Under the pieces are notes generated by a model. The model was not told the origin of the DNA, searched no databases, and was given only the letters and a program-made list of their open reading frames with translations. Source: Phyllobacteriaceae bacterium (lineage in GTDB: Bacteria > Pseudomonadota > Alphaproteobacteria > Rhizobiales > Rhizobiaceae). From it: 64,000 nucleotides of DNA. Below are positions 40,033 to 49,185 of the stretch, one piece after another. Position 1 is the first letter of the stretch. The number at the start of each line of letters is the position of its first letter. The stretch lies in the NCBI GenBank assembly GCA_016711085.1, contig JADJTR010000002.1, forward strand, positions 62,001 to 126,000, read 5' to 3'. The position numbers and the translations under genes are program-made.

Positions 40033-41516
40033 ATCGTCTCCTCCACCAAGCGCGCCTGCTCATAAACCTGACGCAATCCGGCAAGCGCCGGGTGGGCGAG
40101 CGCCCGGCGCAGATAGGCGCGGATGCGCGGCAAGTGCCTGAGATAGTGCGGTTTGCCGTCGCGTACATTGAGGCGAACGAAAATGCCGAGGATTTTCGAA
40201 TTGCGCTGCGCCGCCATGATGGCGTGGGCCCGCTCGAAGGCGGCGCGGTCGAAGGGCCCGGATGCTGCACGCTCGGCGCAATAGGCATCGACAATGGCCT
40301 GTTCGAGTTCGGGTGCGATCGTGACGCGCGCATCCTGGGACAACGAAGCGACATCGTAGGCCGCAGGGCCGATCATCGCGTCCTGGAAATCGATGATGCC
40401 CAGCCGGTCGTCGCCCTGCCTTTCCGGCCGCCAGATCAGGTTGGGCGAATGGTAGTCGCGCAGGACAAGGCTCTGCTCGGCCCCCGCAGCCTCGGCGATC
40501 AGGGCGTCCCAGGCGGCGATGAAGCCGGTGCGTTCGGCCGCATCGGCGGCTCGCCCCAGGGCGAGGGGAAAATACCAGTCGAGCGCCAGTTCGACCTCGA
40601 TGCGCATGGCGCCGGCATCGTAATCCGCAATGGTGTGGACAATGCCCGGCGCGACCTCGACCCGCCTTGGCCAACGCCGCTCGTGCAAATGGGCGAGCAG
40701 ACGCGCGGCGGCGACATAGCGCGCGGCGACAGGCGCACCGGCATCGTCGAGAAATCCGCCCGGTCCGAGATGCTCGATCAAAAGCAGGCCTCGGTCGAGA
40801 TCGGCGGCGATGATTTCCGGCGCGGCGAATCCCTCATCACTCAGGAGGCGGGCGACGGCGACGAAAGGCGTGACGTTTTCGGCCAAATGGGCGATGCGAC
40901 TATAGGGCAGGCCGTCGCGGATCGGCGGCCCGTCGGGCTGGCGCGGCGAGTTCATGACGATGAGGGTTTCACCGCCTTCGGCCAGCGTTTCGTAGGCCCG
41001 GGTCGACGCATCGCCGAGCAGGAAAGCCCTAACTCCGCCGCCATGGCCGGCGGAGACGAGGAAATCGCGGATGGCGAGCGAGCGGCCGATGCGCGCCCTT
41101 GCCTCCGGCTGGACTCGACCGGGGCGCCGGCGACCGCCTTCGTCCGACAGGCGGATGCGAATGGCGTCGGCCGGCAAGGCGGCCGGGGCCCGATCGGGCC
41201 ATTCGACGATGACGACGCCGCGCTCGAGCGCCTCGTCGAGGCCGAGCTCATCGAGTTCAGTTTCCGCCGAGATGCGGTAGAGATCGACATGACGAACCGG
41301 AAGACGCCCGTCATAGGCCTGGACGAGGGTGAAGGTCGGACTCGGAACGTCGAGTTCCGGATCGCCGGCCAGCGAACGGATCACAGCGCGGGCCAATGCG
41401 CTTTTCCCGGCGCCGAGTTCTCCGGAAAGCAGCAGCGCGTCTCCGGCCTTGAGCGCCAGCGACAAATCCTCACCGAGCCGCGCCGTCGCCGCCTCGTCGG
41501 CGAGAAAAACGGAAAT
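40029..41516 (-). CDS. Fusion of TsaE and AmgK-like sugar kinase
   Basis: Two domains in one frame. Residues about 1-150 are TsaE, the ATPase of the tRNA t6A37 synthesis complex, with Walker A LSGELGAGKSALAR, PSPTFTLV and HVDLYRI. The rest is an aminoglycoside-phosphotransferase-fold kinase of the AmgK type with VLRDYHSPNLIW and the Mg-binding IIDFQDAMIG; AmgK phosphorylates MurNAc and GlcNAc at C1. This fusion is known from Hyphomicrobiales. No ATG, GTG or TTG precedes the first beta strand (ISVFLADEAA); the nearest canonical start, TTG at 41465, would remove it. Either a rare start or an indel near 41516 is likely, and the N-terminus is uncertain. Confidence 0.88.
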   Translation of the reverse strand: MSVFLADEAATARLGEDLSLALKAGDALLLSGELGAGKSALARAVIRSLAGDPELDVPSPTFTLVQAYDGRLPVRHVDLYRISAETELDELGLDEALERGVVIVEWPDRAPAALPADAIRIRLSDEGGRRRPGRVQPEARARIGRSLAIRDFLVSAGHGGGVRAFLLGDASTRAYETLAEGGETLIVMNSPRQPDGPPIRDGLPYSRIAHLAENVTPFVAVARLLSDEGFAAPEIIAADLDRGLLLIEHLGPGGFLDDAGAPVAARYVAAARLLAHLHERRWPRRVEVAPGIVHTIADYDAGAMRIEVELALDWYFPLALGRAADAAERTGFIAAWDALIAEAAGAEQSLVLRDYHSPNLIWRPERQGDDRLGIIDFQDAMIGPAAYDVASLSQDARVTIAPELEQAIVDAYCAERAASGPFDRAAFERAHAIMAAQRNSKILGIFVRLNVRDGKPHYLRHLPRIRAYLRRALAHPALAGLRQVYEQARLVEETI

Positions 41517-41532
41517 CCGCCGCCTCCGCCGC

Positions 41533-44037
41533 TCACTCAGCCGCCTCGCGCAAACCGGTCGGCCCCTGCAGCGGAAAACGGCAGGTCACGGTTGTGCCAC
41601 GGTCTTTGCCGGTTTCCAGCTCGACATGACCGCCATGCAGCTCGACAAAGGCCTTGACCACTGACAGGCCGAGGCCGGCGCCACGGCGGCGCGAGCCGCC
41701 GGGGTTCTGGCTGAAGCGATCGAAGACGCGGCCGATAACATCCTCCGGCATGCCGGGCCCGTCGTCATGCACCTTGAACACCACGGCTTCCGCTTCGGCG
41801 CGGCATTCGATTTTGACGGTCGAGCCCTCGGGGGCGAAATTGGCGGCGTTCGACAAGAGATTGAACAGGATCTGGCGAACCCGTCCGGCATCGGCGCGCA
41901 GGTTTTGGGGGGCGGCGGAGAGATCGGCGACAACCGTGATGGCGTGTTCGCGCATGCGTTCGCCAATCAGTTCGATCGCCTCGGCAACCAGGGTGGCGAC
42001 GGGCGATTCGGAAATGTCGAGCTCCATGGCGCCGGCGTCGATGGTGGCAAGATCGAGGATGTCGTTGACGATGGTCATCAATTGGGCCGACGACAGCGAA
42101 ATATGTTCGACATATTCGCTCTGGCGCGACGACAACGCTCCGGTTTCCGCCATCGCCAGCAATTGGGTGAAGCCGATGATGTTGGTCAGCGGCGTGCGCA
42201 ATTCATAGGAAACATGCTGGACGAAATCGCTCTTGAGGCGGTCGGCCCGCTCCAGCGCTTCGTTGCGGTCCTGCAAGGCCCGTTCGACATTGGCGCTGTC
42301 GGTCACATCGACGAAGGTGGTCATGGCCTGACCATTCGGCAGCGGCACCAGCCCCCAGGACAGGATCGCCCCGTTGCGCAATTCGACGCGGCCGTGGCGA
42401 TCGCGCCGTTCCTCGTCGAATCCGGTGACGATGGCGACAAATTCGTCCCATGGATTGTCGACGACCTGGTGGGCGCAGATGCGGCGCAATTCGGCGACAT
42501 GCATCGATGTCGCCAGATCGTGCCCGGCGAGGCTCCACAGGCGGATAAACGCGGGGTTCCACAGGCGCAGTTTTCCGTCCGATCCGAACACGGCGACGCC
42601 TTCGACCAGATTGTCGATGGTCTCGCTTTGCACGCGGATGGCGGCGTTGTAGCGGGTCTCCAGATCGATGTGTTCGGTCAGGTTCTCGAACACCCAGGTG
42701 ACGCCGCCCTGCGGCAAAGGATTGGCGACGACGCGGATGGTCCGTCCGTCGGGCAGGTGCCACCAATGCTCCTGCGGCTGGAGCGAACGATAGGCGGACA
42801 ACAAATTGTCCTTCCAGCGCCGCCATTCCGGTTGCTCGGCCAGGAGGCCGCGGGTGCGCAGACGATCGAGGAAAACGGTGTTGTCGGGCGCGCCATCGAG
42901 AAACGACGGGTCCAACCCCCACAGCTTCTGGAATGCCTGATTGTAAAAACGCAACTTCTCGCCGGCATCGAAAATCGCCACTGCCGTGGTCAATTGGTCG
43001 AGCGTTTCGGCGTGGTTTTTCTGGACGCGCCGGATTTCGCCGCGCAGGGTTTCGGCCTCGCTGACATCAACGGCGAGACCCGCACTTCCGCCAGGACCGG
43101 CGAATTCGCTGACCGCGAAAATGCGACGATCGCCGCCGACTACCGCCGAGAGCGTCTGGGCGAAAACCGGCGACTTCTGGTGATGCAGCGCCAGAGCCTC
43201 GCGCGCCTGCGTGCCGAGGAACTCACGGTTCTCCGCGACGGCGACTTTCGCATCCGCGGCGTCGACCGCCTGCGCATAGGCGGCGTTGACCAAGGCAAGG
43301 CGATTATCCGCGCCCCTTAGCCAGAACGGGAAAGGCAACACGGCGACGAGGTTGCTCAGTGTTTCATGGCTTTCGAAAAGGCGCTGGTAGTCGAGGCGAA
43401 GGCGCGCATCGCCGTTGCCCCTGCTGTCGGCGGCGCGAAACCGGACAAACACCCGACCCGACGCATTGCGCCCCTCGGTTTCCAGCACCGCGCCGGACAA
43501 CGTCTCGACCACCAGGTCGAATGCAGCATGATTGGCCCTCAGCGCCTCGACGGCGCGATCGAGGGAGGCGGCCGAGGACGGCGCCAGCCAGCGACCGAAA
43601 GCGAGGAAAGGACCGCGCTGGTCCGGAACGCCGGCGACCGCCGCGAGCGAACCGGTCATCTCCGGACGGCCGCCATCACGCGGCCAGGCGACGATCCGCT
43701 GATCCTTGAGTCCCAGCATCGCCTCGGCGACCTGCTTTTCGGCCTGGAGATCGGCGACCTTGCCGCGCAGTTCGAGATTTTCCGCCGATGTCCGCTGCCG
43801 TTCGCGAATGAGCCAGATGGCCGAAAGCAGCGCCGCCCCCATGGCGCCGGCGAAAATGGCCAGCTGCAGGACCTCCAGCGCGCCGAGGCCGGCCGCGGTT
43901 TCGGCGGCCAAGGCCGGAGTTGCCGGCACGGCGAAGACAAGCGCCGTGGAGGCGCGCCAAAGCCGGCGCGCCAAAGCGCCGGTTGCCATAGCCATGAATC
44001 GACCCCTTCCGTCGCCCAACGGAATCCTCGTCGGCAT
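41533..44037 (-). CDS. divL: DivL-type PAS sensor pseudokinase with tyrosine in the H-box
   Basis: An 834-aa protein with an N-terminal membrane segment (about residues 47-70), several PAS domains, then DHp and HATPase_c domains. The H-box reads FVQHVSYELRTPL: the phosphoacceptor His is replaced by Tyr (residue 611, bases 42205-42207), the hallmark of Caulobacter DivL, which binds DivK and tunes CckA and hence CtrA. The ATP-binding motifs are present: NLLSNA, HDDGPGMP, GAGLGLS. A second start at 43995 (MAMATG) has GGAAGGGG before it and is possible. It overlaps the tsaE/amgK region and heads the divL-tsaE-murU-addB-addA run. Confidence 0.92.
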   Translation of the reverse strand: MPTRIPLGDGRGRFMAMATGALARRLWRASTALVFAVPATPALAAETAAGLGALEVLQLAIFAGAMGAALLSAIWLIRERQRTSAENLELRGKVADLQAEKQVAEAMLGLKDQRIVAWPRDGGRPEMTGSLAAVAGVPDQRGPFLAFGRWLAPSSAASLDRAVEALRANHAAFDLVVETLSGAVLETEGRNASGRVFVRFRAADSRGNGDARLRLDYQRLFESHETLSNLVAVLPFPFWLRGADNRLALVNAAYAQAVDAADAKVAVAENREFLGTQAREALALHHQKSPVFAQTLSAVVGGDRRIFAVSEFAGPGGSAGLAVDVSEAETLRGEIRRVQKNHAETLDQLTTAVAIFDAGEKLRFYNQAFQKLWGLDPSFLDGAPDNTVFLDRLRTRGLLAEQPEWRRWKDNLLSAYRSLQPQEHWWHLPDGRTIRVVANPLPQGGVTWVFENLTEHIDLETRYNAAIRVQSETIDNLVEGVAVFGSDGKLRLWNPAFIRLWSLAGHDLATSMHVAELRRICAHQVVDNPWDEFVAIVTGFDEERRDRHGRVELRNGAILSWGLVPLPNGQAMTTFVDVTDSANVERALQDRNEALERADRLKSDFVQHVSYELRTPLTNIIGFTQLLAMAETGALSSRQSEYVEHISLSSAQLMTIVNDILDLATIDAGAMELDISESPVATLVAEAIELIGERMREHAITVVADLSAAPQNLRADAGRVRQILFNLLSNAANFAPEGSTVKIECRAEAEAVVFKVHDDGPGMPEDVIGRVFDRFSQNPGGSRRRGAGLGLSVVKAFVELHGGHVELETGKDRGTTVTCRFPLQGPTGLREAAE

Positions 44038-44178
44038 GGTTCTTGTCCTCTCCGCCGCGTGAACGACAAGACCGCCCTGGAAACGCGTTTCTCTCTTGCC
44101 GAAGCCGGAAACGTCGCGAATCAGTCCACTGTAGACGAGGGGCGAATCGGCGAAAAGAGTCCGGGCCGCAAAAACAAG

Positions 44179-44204
44179 GCCGGGCGACTTGTCAATCGCC
44201 CGGC
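44179..44204 (-). terminator. Rho-independent terminator of ahcY
   Basis: On the minus strand, GCCGGGCGA and TCGCCCGGC form a nine-base-pair stem around an eight-base loop, followed by CTTGTTTTT. It lies about 30 bp beyond the ahcY stop and isolates ahcY from divL. Confidence 0.9.
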
Positions 44205-44234
44205 TTCAATATTTTGTAGTCGATTGTCAGACGA

Positions 44235-45483
44235 TCAATATCTGTAGTGTTCCGGCTTGAACGGACCTTGCGGCGCGACGCCAATATAGGCCGCCTGTTC
44301 GTTCGACAAGGTCGTCAGATTGGCGCCGAGTTTGCCAAGATGCAGGCGCGCCACCTTTTCGTCGAGGTGCTTGGGCAGCACGTAAACCTTGTTTTCGTAG
44401 GTTTCGCCGCGCGTATAGGCTCGATCTGGGCCAGCACTTGGTGCAGCGCCGCGACCTGGATCTCGTTGTCGAAATGGCCGATGTTGCCGACGATCGCCAT
44501 GTCCTTCAGCTTGCGCATATGGTCGAGGGTGACGACGTCCTTGTTGCCGGTCGTGGTGATGACGATGTCGGCGGTCGGAGCCGCATCATCCAACGTCACC
44601 ACTTCAAAACCGTCCATTGCCGCCTGCAAGGCGCAGATCGGGTCGACTTCCGTCACCTTCACGCGGGCGCCGGCCCCGGATAGCGAGGCGGCCGAACCCT
44701 TGCCGACATCGCCATAGCCGCAAACCACGGCGACCTTGCCGGCCATCATAACGTCGGTGCCGCGGCGAATGCCGTCGACGAGCGATTCCTTGCAACCATA
44801 TTTGTTATCGAATTTCGACTTGGTGACGGAATCGTTGACGTTGATCGCCGGGAAAGGCAGCAGGCCCTTCTTTTGCAGCTGATACAGGCGGTTGACGCCG
44901 GTGGTGGTTTCCTCGGTGACACCTTTGATGGCGTCGCGCTGCTTGGTGAAGAAGCCAGGCGTGGCGGCAAGGCGCTTCTTGATCTGGGCAAACAGGATTT
45001 CCTCTTCTTCGGAACCGGGGTTCCTGAGGATGTCTTCGCCGGCTTCGGCGCGGGCGCCGAGCAGGATGTACATGGTGGCGTCGCCGCCGTCATCGAGGAT
45101 CATGTTGGAGGGCCGCCATCGGTCCACTGGAAGATGCGGTCGGTGTAATCCCAATATTCGGTCAGGCTCTCGCCCTTGACGGCAAACACCGGCGTGCCGG
45201 TGGCGGCAATCGCGGCGGCGGCATGGTCCTGGGTCGAGAAAATATTGCACGAGGCCCAGCGCACGTCCGCGCCCAGAACCTTCAGCGTCTCGATCAGCAC
45301 GGCGGTCTGGATCGTCATGTGCAGCGAGCCGGTGATGCGCGCGCCCTTGAGCGGCTTGGTCACGCCGAATTCCTCGCGGCAGGCCATCAGGCCCGGCATT
45401 TCGGTCTCGGCGATGACCAGCTCCTTGCGGCCCCAGTCGGCCAGCTTGATATCGGCGACGATGAAGTCGTGGCTTGCGGACAT
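44235..45483 (-). CDS. ahcY: Adenosylhomocysteinase with frameshifts and an internal deletion
   Basis: AhcY hydrolyses S-adenosylhomocysteine to adenosine and homocysteine using bound NAD. Three parts are seen. From 45483, SASHDFIVADIKLADWG to FQWTDGG; a missing C in the run at 45110-45112 shifts the frame. Then NMILDDGGD to GHFDNEIQVA, including the NAD-binding CGYGDVGKG. Then, after a junction near 44442, only the tail: VLAQIE, KVYVLPKHLDEKVARLHL, QAAYIGV and the terminal KPEHYRY. About 50-55 residues between VAAL and VLAQIE, normally holding the ILLSEGRLVNLG region, are gone, and another base is lost near 44419. Total 1249 bp versus about 1400 expected. Confidence 0.94.
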
Positions 45484-45543
45484 GATTTTTCCCGTGGGTT
45501 GTCGCGGGCCGTAGGTATAAAAATGCGGTGGCCCGGAGTGTTT

Positions 45544-45572
45544 CGGCCCGCCCTCTAACAGAAGACGGGCCG
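45544..45572 (-). promoter_or_regulatory. Hairpin in the ahcY upstream region
   Basis: CGGCCCG and CGGGCCG form a perfect seven-base-pair stem about 60 bp before the ahcY start, in the 134-bp gap after the hydrolase gene. It has no T run and does not match the SAH or SAM riboswitch patterns I know. It could stabilise the leader or end transcripts from upstream. Confidence 0.3.
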
Positions 45573-45617
45573 TTCGGCAACAAGACATAAGGAAATCTTT
45601 ATGTGGGAATACCGATC

Positions 45618-46670
45618 TCAACTGCCCGGGCTCCGCAGAAAGGCGACTACGGTTTCGGCAATGTCACGATGAATTTCTCCGCGCGTCCGGTTACCGGTTT
45701 CGGTGCAAACCGGGTCGTCGCCTTCAAGCCAGACGAAGAACCAGCCGAGTGTTTTGCATTCAGCGAGGAAATCGAAATGGTTGCCGCCAACGACATTGAC
45801 GTACTTCGCGCCCGGCGACGCCGCGGCGACGCTGTCAGCCCGCAGGCCGATCGGCATGCTGTCGATGTCACCGATGTTGACCAGCAACATGGGCAGGTCG
45901 ATACGGCTCAAACTCTCGGTTTCCAGCGCCGGGACAAAGCCCGGATCAATGGCGACGACGCGCTTGATCCGCCGGTCCGGATAGCTGGCGTTGAATCGGA
46001 CCGCATCGATCTTGTCCAAATCGACATGCCCCGGGATCAACGCATTTCCCTTGTCGAGCCAGGGGCACCCCATGGAATCGGGGTTGGCGGCGCAAAATGC
46101 CGCCAGTTTGCCGGCCCGGAATTCAGCGCCGGCCATGTTGAGGATTACTGCTCCGCCAAGCGAGAATCCAAGGGCCGTGACATTATCCTTGTCGACCATG
46201 GCGCTCAAGGCGGTCGACGCTTCGAAAGAGTCGAGAAGGCGGCTGAGATCGGCAGGTCTTTGCCACATCGCCGGAATCGTTGTTTCCGGCGTCGAGTCAC
46301 CCGACGTCGAACCTTGATGATTGGGAATGGCGACGACGAAGCCCGCTTCGACGAGGCGCCGAGCGAACCAGGCCATATTGGCGGCATTGCCCCCGGACCC
46401 ATGAGACACCATGATCAACGGGTGCTTTCCGATCTGCGGGATCGCGTCGCGCCGCAAGCCCTCCCCCTTGAAGACGATATTGCCGCCAATGTTGTCCGGC
46501 GTTCCGCCGCTCGCCGCCGGATAGAAAACAAGGCTTTGCACAAGCCGGTCCCGGTGCGCGGCGTCATAGGTGAAATTCATGACGCCGGTTTCGGCGGTCC
46601 GGCCGACGCCAGGCGCGAAAAAACCGGCGAAGACGAAAGCGCCGGCTTTCAGGATCGATGTCAGTTTCAT
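45618..46670 (-). CDS. Secreted alpha/beta hydrolase (dienelactone hydrolase/PAF-acetylhydrolase-like)
   Basis: A 350-aa protein with a signal peptide (about residues 1-26, ending GRTAE), the oxyanion HG in VSHGSGGNA, the nucleophile elbow GFSLGGAV, an Asp in VAIDPGFVPAL and the catalytic His in GGNHFDFL. AAAGGAG precedes the ATG at 46670. Relatives are predicted carboxylesterases of the cell envelope. It is divergent from a membrane-anchored AraC regulator, which probably controls it. Confidence 0.88.
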   Translation of the reverse strand: MKLTSILKAGAFVFAGFFAPGVGRTAETGVMNFTYDAAHRDRLVQSLVFYPAASGGTPDNIGGNIVFKGEGLRRDAIPQIGKHPLIMVSHGSGGNAANMAWFARRLVEAGFVVAIPNHQGSTSGDSTPETTIPAMWQRPADLSRLLDSFEASTALSAMVDKDNVTALGFSLGGAVILNMAGAEFRAGKLAAFCAANPDSMGCPWLDKGNALIPGHVDLDKIDAVRFNASYPDRRIKRVVAIDPGFVPALETESLSRIDLPMLLVNIGDIDSMPIGLRADSVAAASPGAKYVNVVGGNHFDFLAECKTLGWFFVWLEGDDPVCTETGNRTRGEIHRDIAETVVAFLRSPGS

Positions 46671-46786
46671 GGGAGAGCTCCTTTGTCTGGTTGTCCCCGA
46701 AACCTGGAGCCGCCGACCGGAAAGAGCGTCCTCGATCACGAAAGAGGACGTCTGCAATCGCGATTTGGTCCATACAGCATCACATC
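46671..46786. promoter_or_regulatory. Divergent promoter region, hydrolase and AraC regulator
   Basis: A 116-bp spacer between divergent starts must contain both promoters and, by analogy with other AraC pairs, probably the regulator's binding sites. No clear direct repeat pair can be assigned by eye. Confidence 0.35.
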
Positions 46787-47866
46787 ATGCCGAAGATCTC
46801 CGTCGCCCTCGTCCTGTTCGCTGTCCTGGCGGTTCTCGCCGTCAAACTCTGGCGCATGCGGAAGGACTTCGTTTTTGTCCGGCCCTTGCTGGTGCTGGTC
46901 CTGATTGCCGCCTAGCAGTCGCTTCTGGTGAGCCTGCGCTGGGATTTCGGGCTGACGCAATTCCGCGTTGTCCAGGCCCTGGTTGCCGCGGTCTTGCCGG
47001 GGACGACATGGCTGGTTTTCCAGGCGGCGGTTTCCGGCCGCGCTTTCGCCAGTTCGGCGAACCTGCCGCATGCCGCGCCGCCGGTCCTGGTCGGACTGGC
47101 GATGTTCGCGCTGCCAGAGTCGATAGACGTCATTTTGATCGTCAGCTTCATCCTTTACGGCGTGTTGTTTCTTCGGTTGGCCCGCTCCGGCGACGCGAGT
47201 TTCGACCAGACGGCCATCGAGGGCATGTTCGCCATGCGCCGGGCCATAGGCTTGCTGGCGTTCACCCTGCTCAGTTCAGCCACCGTCGACATTCTGGTTT
47301 TCCTCGATTTTCTTCGCGTCGGGGGTCTGCACGCCGCCCAGTTGATCGGCATGGGAAATCTGATCTGGCTGCTGGCGCTCGGCGTGGCCGTCGGCCTTGG
47401 CAGCAATGGCTTATCGACAAGCCGGCGCGAGGCGGAGCCCTATCCCAATGCGCCGACCCATGAGGACGATTGCGAAGTTGCCGACGCGATCGGCAAACTC
47501 ATGACCGAAACGCCGCTGGTGAAGGATCCGGGCCTCAATCTGTCGCGGATCGCAAGGCGGGCCGGCCTGCCGGTCCGCACGGTGTCAAACGCCATCAACC
47601 GGGTTCACGGCTGCAACGTCTCGCAATACATCAATGGCATTCGCATCGAGCGGGCGTGCGATTTGTTACGGAAAACGGATTTGAGCATCACGGAATCCAT
47701 CTATGCCAGCGGCTTCCAGACCAAATCCAACTTCAACCGCGAATTCCGGCGCGTCACCGGCCTGACCCCGAGCGAGTGGCGCAAATCAACAACCCGCGGG
47801 AAAGCGCCTGATTCGGGGATCCGGATGTTTTCCGGCCAAAGGCGGCGAAAAGGCGGGCGAGATTGA
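46787..47866 (+). CDS. Membrane-anchored AraC-family regulator interrupted by an in-frame TAG
   Basis: The ATG at 46787 opens a membrane helix (ISVALVLFAVLAVLAVKL) and a second hydrophobic run, then TAG at 46913-46915. In the same frame the protein continues with QSLLVSLRWDFGLTQFR, more membrane helices and a C-terminal AraC helix-turn-helix pair (SESIYASGF-like second helix, SNFNREFRRVTGLTPSEWR). Relatives with N-terminal membrane helices have an uninterrupted ALQSLLV-like segment, so the TAG is probably a nonsense change (for example from TTG or CAG) or an error. Restart at GTG 46928 would lose the first helices. It is divergent from a secreted hydrolase. Confidence 0.85.
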
Positions 47867-47906
47867 AACGGAATCGACCAAAACGCCTTCGTGAGGCCGC
47901 CGCCGG

Positions 47907-48191
47907 TCAGATTTCTTCGCCGAACTTGTCGGCGATGAGCGCGCCGAGCGCTTCGAGCACCGCATCGCCTTGTGGGCCGCTGGCCGAGACGCGAATGGAA
48001 CTGCCCGGCGCAGCGGCGAGCATCATCAGGCCCATGATCGATGAACCGCCGACGGTGACGCCATCCTTCGACACCTGCACATCGGCGTCGAATTCCATGA
48101 CGGTCTGGACGAATTTGACAGAGGCGCGCGCATGCAGGCCGCGCTTGTTGATGATCTCGAAATCGCGTTCCAGCGCCACGCCTTCAATCAT
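47907..48191 (-). CDS. HPr phosphocarrier protein
   Basis: A 94-aa HPr with the phosphorylatable histidine in NKRGLHARASVKFV and the regulatory serine region in GGSSIMGLMML, the target of HprK. It carries phosphate from PtsP/EI to EIIA proteins. With no sugar permease in the cluster it is probably part of a regulatory PTS. It overlaps the EIIA gene by 4 bp. Confidence 0.96.
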   Translation of the reverse strand: MIEGVALERDFEIINKRGLHARASVKFVQTVMEFDADVQVSKDGVTVGGSSIMGLMMLAAAPGSSIRVSASGPQGDAVLEALGALIADKFGEEI

Positions 48192-48588
48192 TTGCCGCAC
48201 AGGACCTGGCTGGCGACATTGATGTATTTGCGCCCCGCCGCCTGCGCCTCGCCCAGCGCGGCGTCCATATCGTCGTTTTTTCGTACGCTGGACAATTTGA
48301 TCAGCATGGGCAGGTTCATGCCGGCGACGACCTCGACATGGCCGGTTTCCATCACCGAAATCGCCAGATTGGACGGCGTACCGCCCAACATGTCGGTGAC
48401 TACAACGACTCCGGCGCCGGAATCGGCGCGCCTGATGGCGGCCTGGATGTCCAGGCGACGGACTTCCATGTCGTCTTCGGCCCGATCGACACCGTCTCCA
48501 TCTGTCGCTGGGGACCAACGACATGTTCGACGGCGTTACGGAATTCCTCGGCGAGGCGGCCGTGCGTGACGAGCACGAGTCCGATCAT
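48188..48588 (-). CDS. PTS mannose-type EIIA protein, frameshifted
   Basis: The start at 48588 gives MIGLVLVTHGRLAEEF with the phosphorylated histidine, VVGPQRQM and then breaks at IGPKTTW. One frame over, DDMEVRRLDIQAAI and VVVTDMLGGTPSNLA continue to the stop at 48188. A missing base near 48478-48480 explains it. The restored protein is about 133 aa, a stand-alone EIIA-Man as in other alphaproteobacteria, where it acts in regulation rather than mannose transport. It lies between hprK and the HPr gene. Confidence 0.94.
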
Positions 48589-48634
48589 GAAAGGGCGGCT
48601 CCCTGGGAAAACCCGTTGGGCCGGGCTTTCGTTT

Positions 48635-48658
48635 CTCCCGCCTTCATCGCGGCGGGAG
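48635..48658. terminator. Hairpin between hprK and the EIIA gene
   Basis: CTCCCGCC and GGCGGGAG form an eight-base-pair stem around TTCATCGC, in the 147-bp spacer. It lacks a clear T run on the minus strand, so it may attenuate rather than end transcription from hprK into the PTS genes. Confidence 0.35.
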
Positions 48659-48735
48659 CGCTATCTTGGCGAGGACGCCGCCGAAAACAAGCGTCTTTTC
48701 GTCTGACTTGACGCCAATTTGCCGCATGGCCGCCT

Positions 48736-49185
48736 TCACGACGCCGGGGCGAAGCCATTATCGCGCCAAGCCTCGACGGCAAGCGCCGAGGCAAGCGTGT
48801 CGCCCCTGGCAAGGCGAAGGCAAGGGATGGTCATTTTTTCCAGGGTCGCTGTCGGCCGGTCCTCAAGGCGCGGCGCGGCGGCCGGTTCGACCAATTCGAC
48901 CAATCCGTCGATGCGGGCCGCGGCGATGGCGGCGATCGGCAGCGGCCCGGGACCGCGCCGCTCGGCAAGGCCGGCGATGGCGGGCGGGCTTCTGGCGACC
49001 GGACAATCGCCAACCCGCTCGATCAGGACCTGGTCGTCGCCGACCATGGCGGCGAAACGCCCTCCCGCGACGGCACGCTCAAGCAGAAAGAGCGCAAGCG
49101 TGGTCTTTCCCGAACCCGAGGGTCCCCTGATCATGATGCCGCGGTCGCCGAGCACGAGCGCCGTGGCGTGAAAATTGGCGGCCAT
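48736..49185 (-). CDS. hprK: HPr kinase/phosphorylase, short alphaproteobacterial form
   Basis: A 149-aa protein corresponding to the C-terminal catalytic half of Gram-positive HprK. Walker A is GPSGSGKTTLAL near residue 20, followed by AMVGDDQVLIE. It phosphorylates a serine on HPr. In Hyphomicrobiales it is encoded between chvG and the EIIA gene, as here. It abuts chvG (one-base overlap), so sensor and kinase are co-expressed. Confidence 0.94.
   Translation of the reverse strand: MAANFHATALVLGDRGIMIRGPSGSGKTTLALFLLERAVAGGRFAAMVGDDQVLIERVGDCPVARSPPAIAGLAERRGPGPLPIAAIAAARIDGLVELVEPAAAPRLEDRPTATLEKMTIPCLRLARGDTLASALAVEAWRDNGFAPAS

Noticed and set aside
45484..45617. Possible SAH or SAM riboswitch upstream of ahcY
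   Set aside because: Only a simple seven-base-pair hairpin is visible. The conserved core sequences of the known SAH, SAM-II and SAM/SAH riboswitches are absent by eye.
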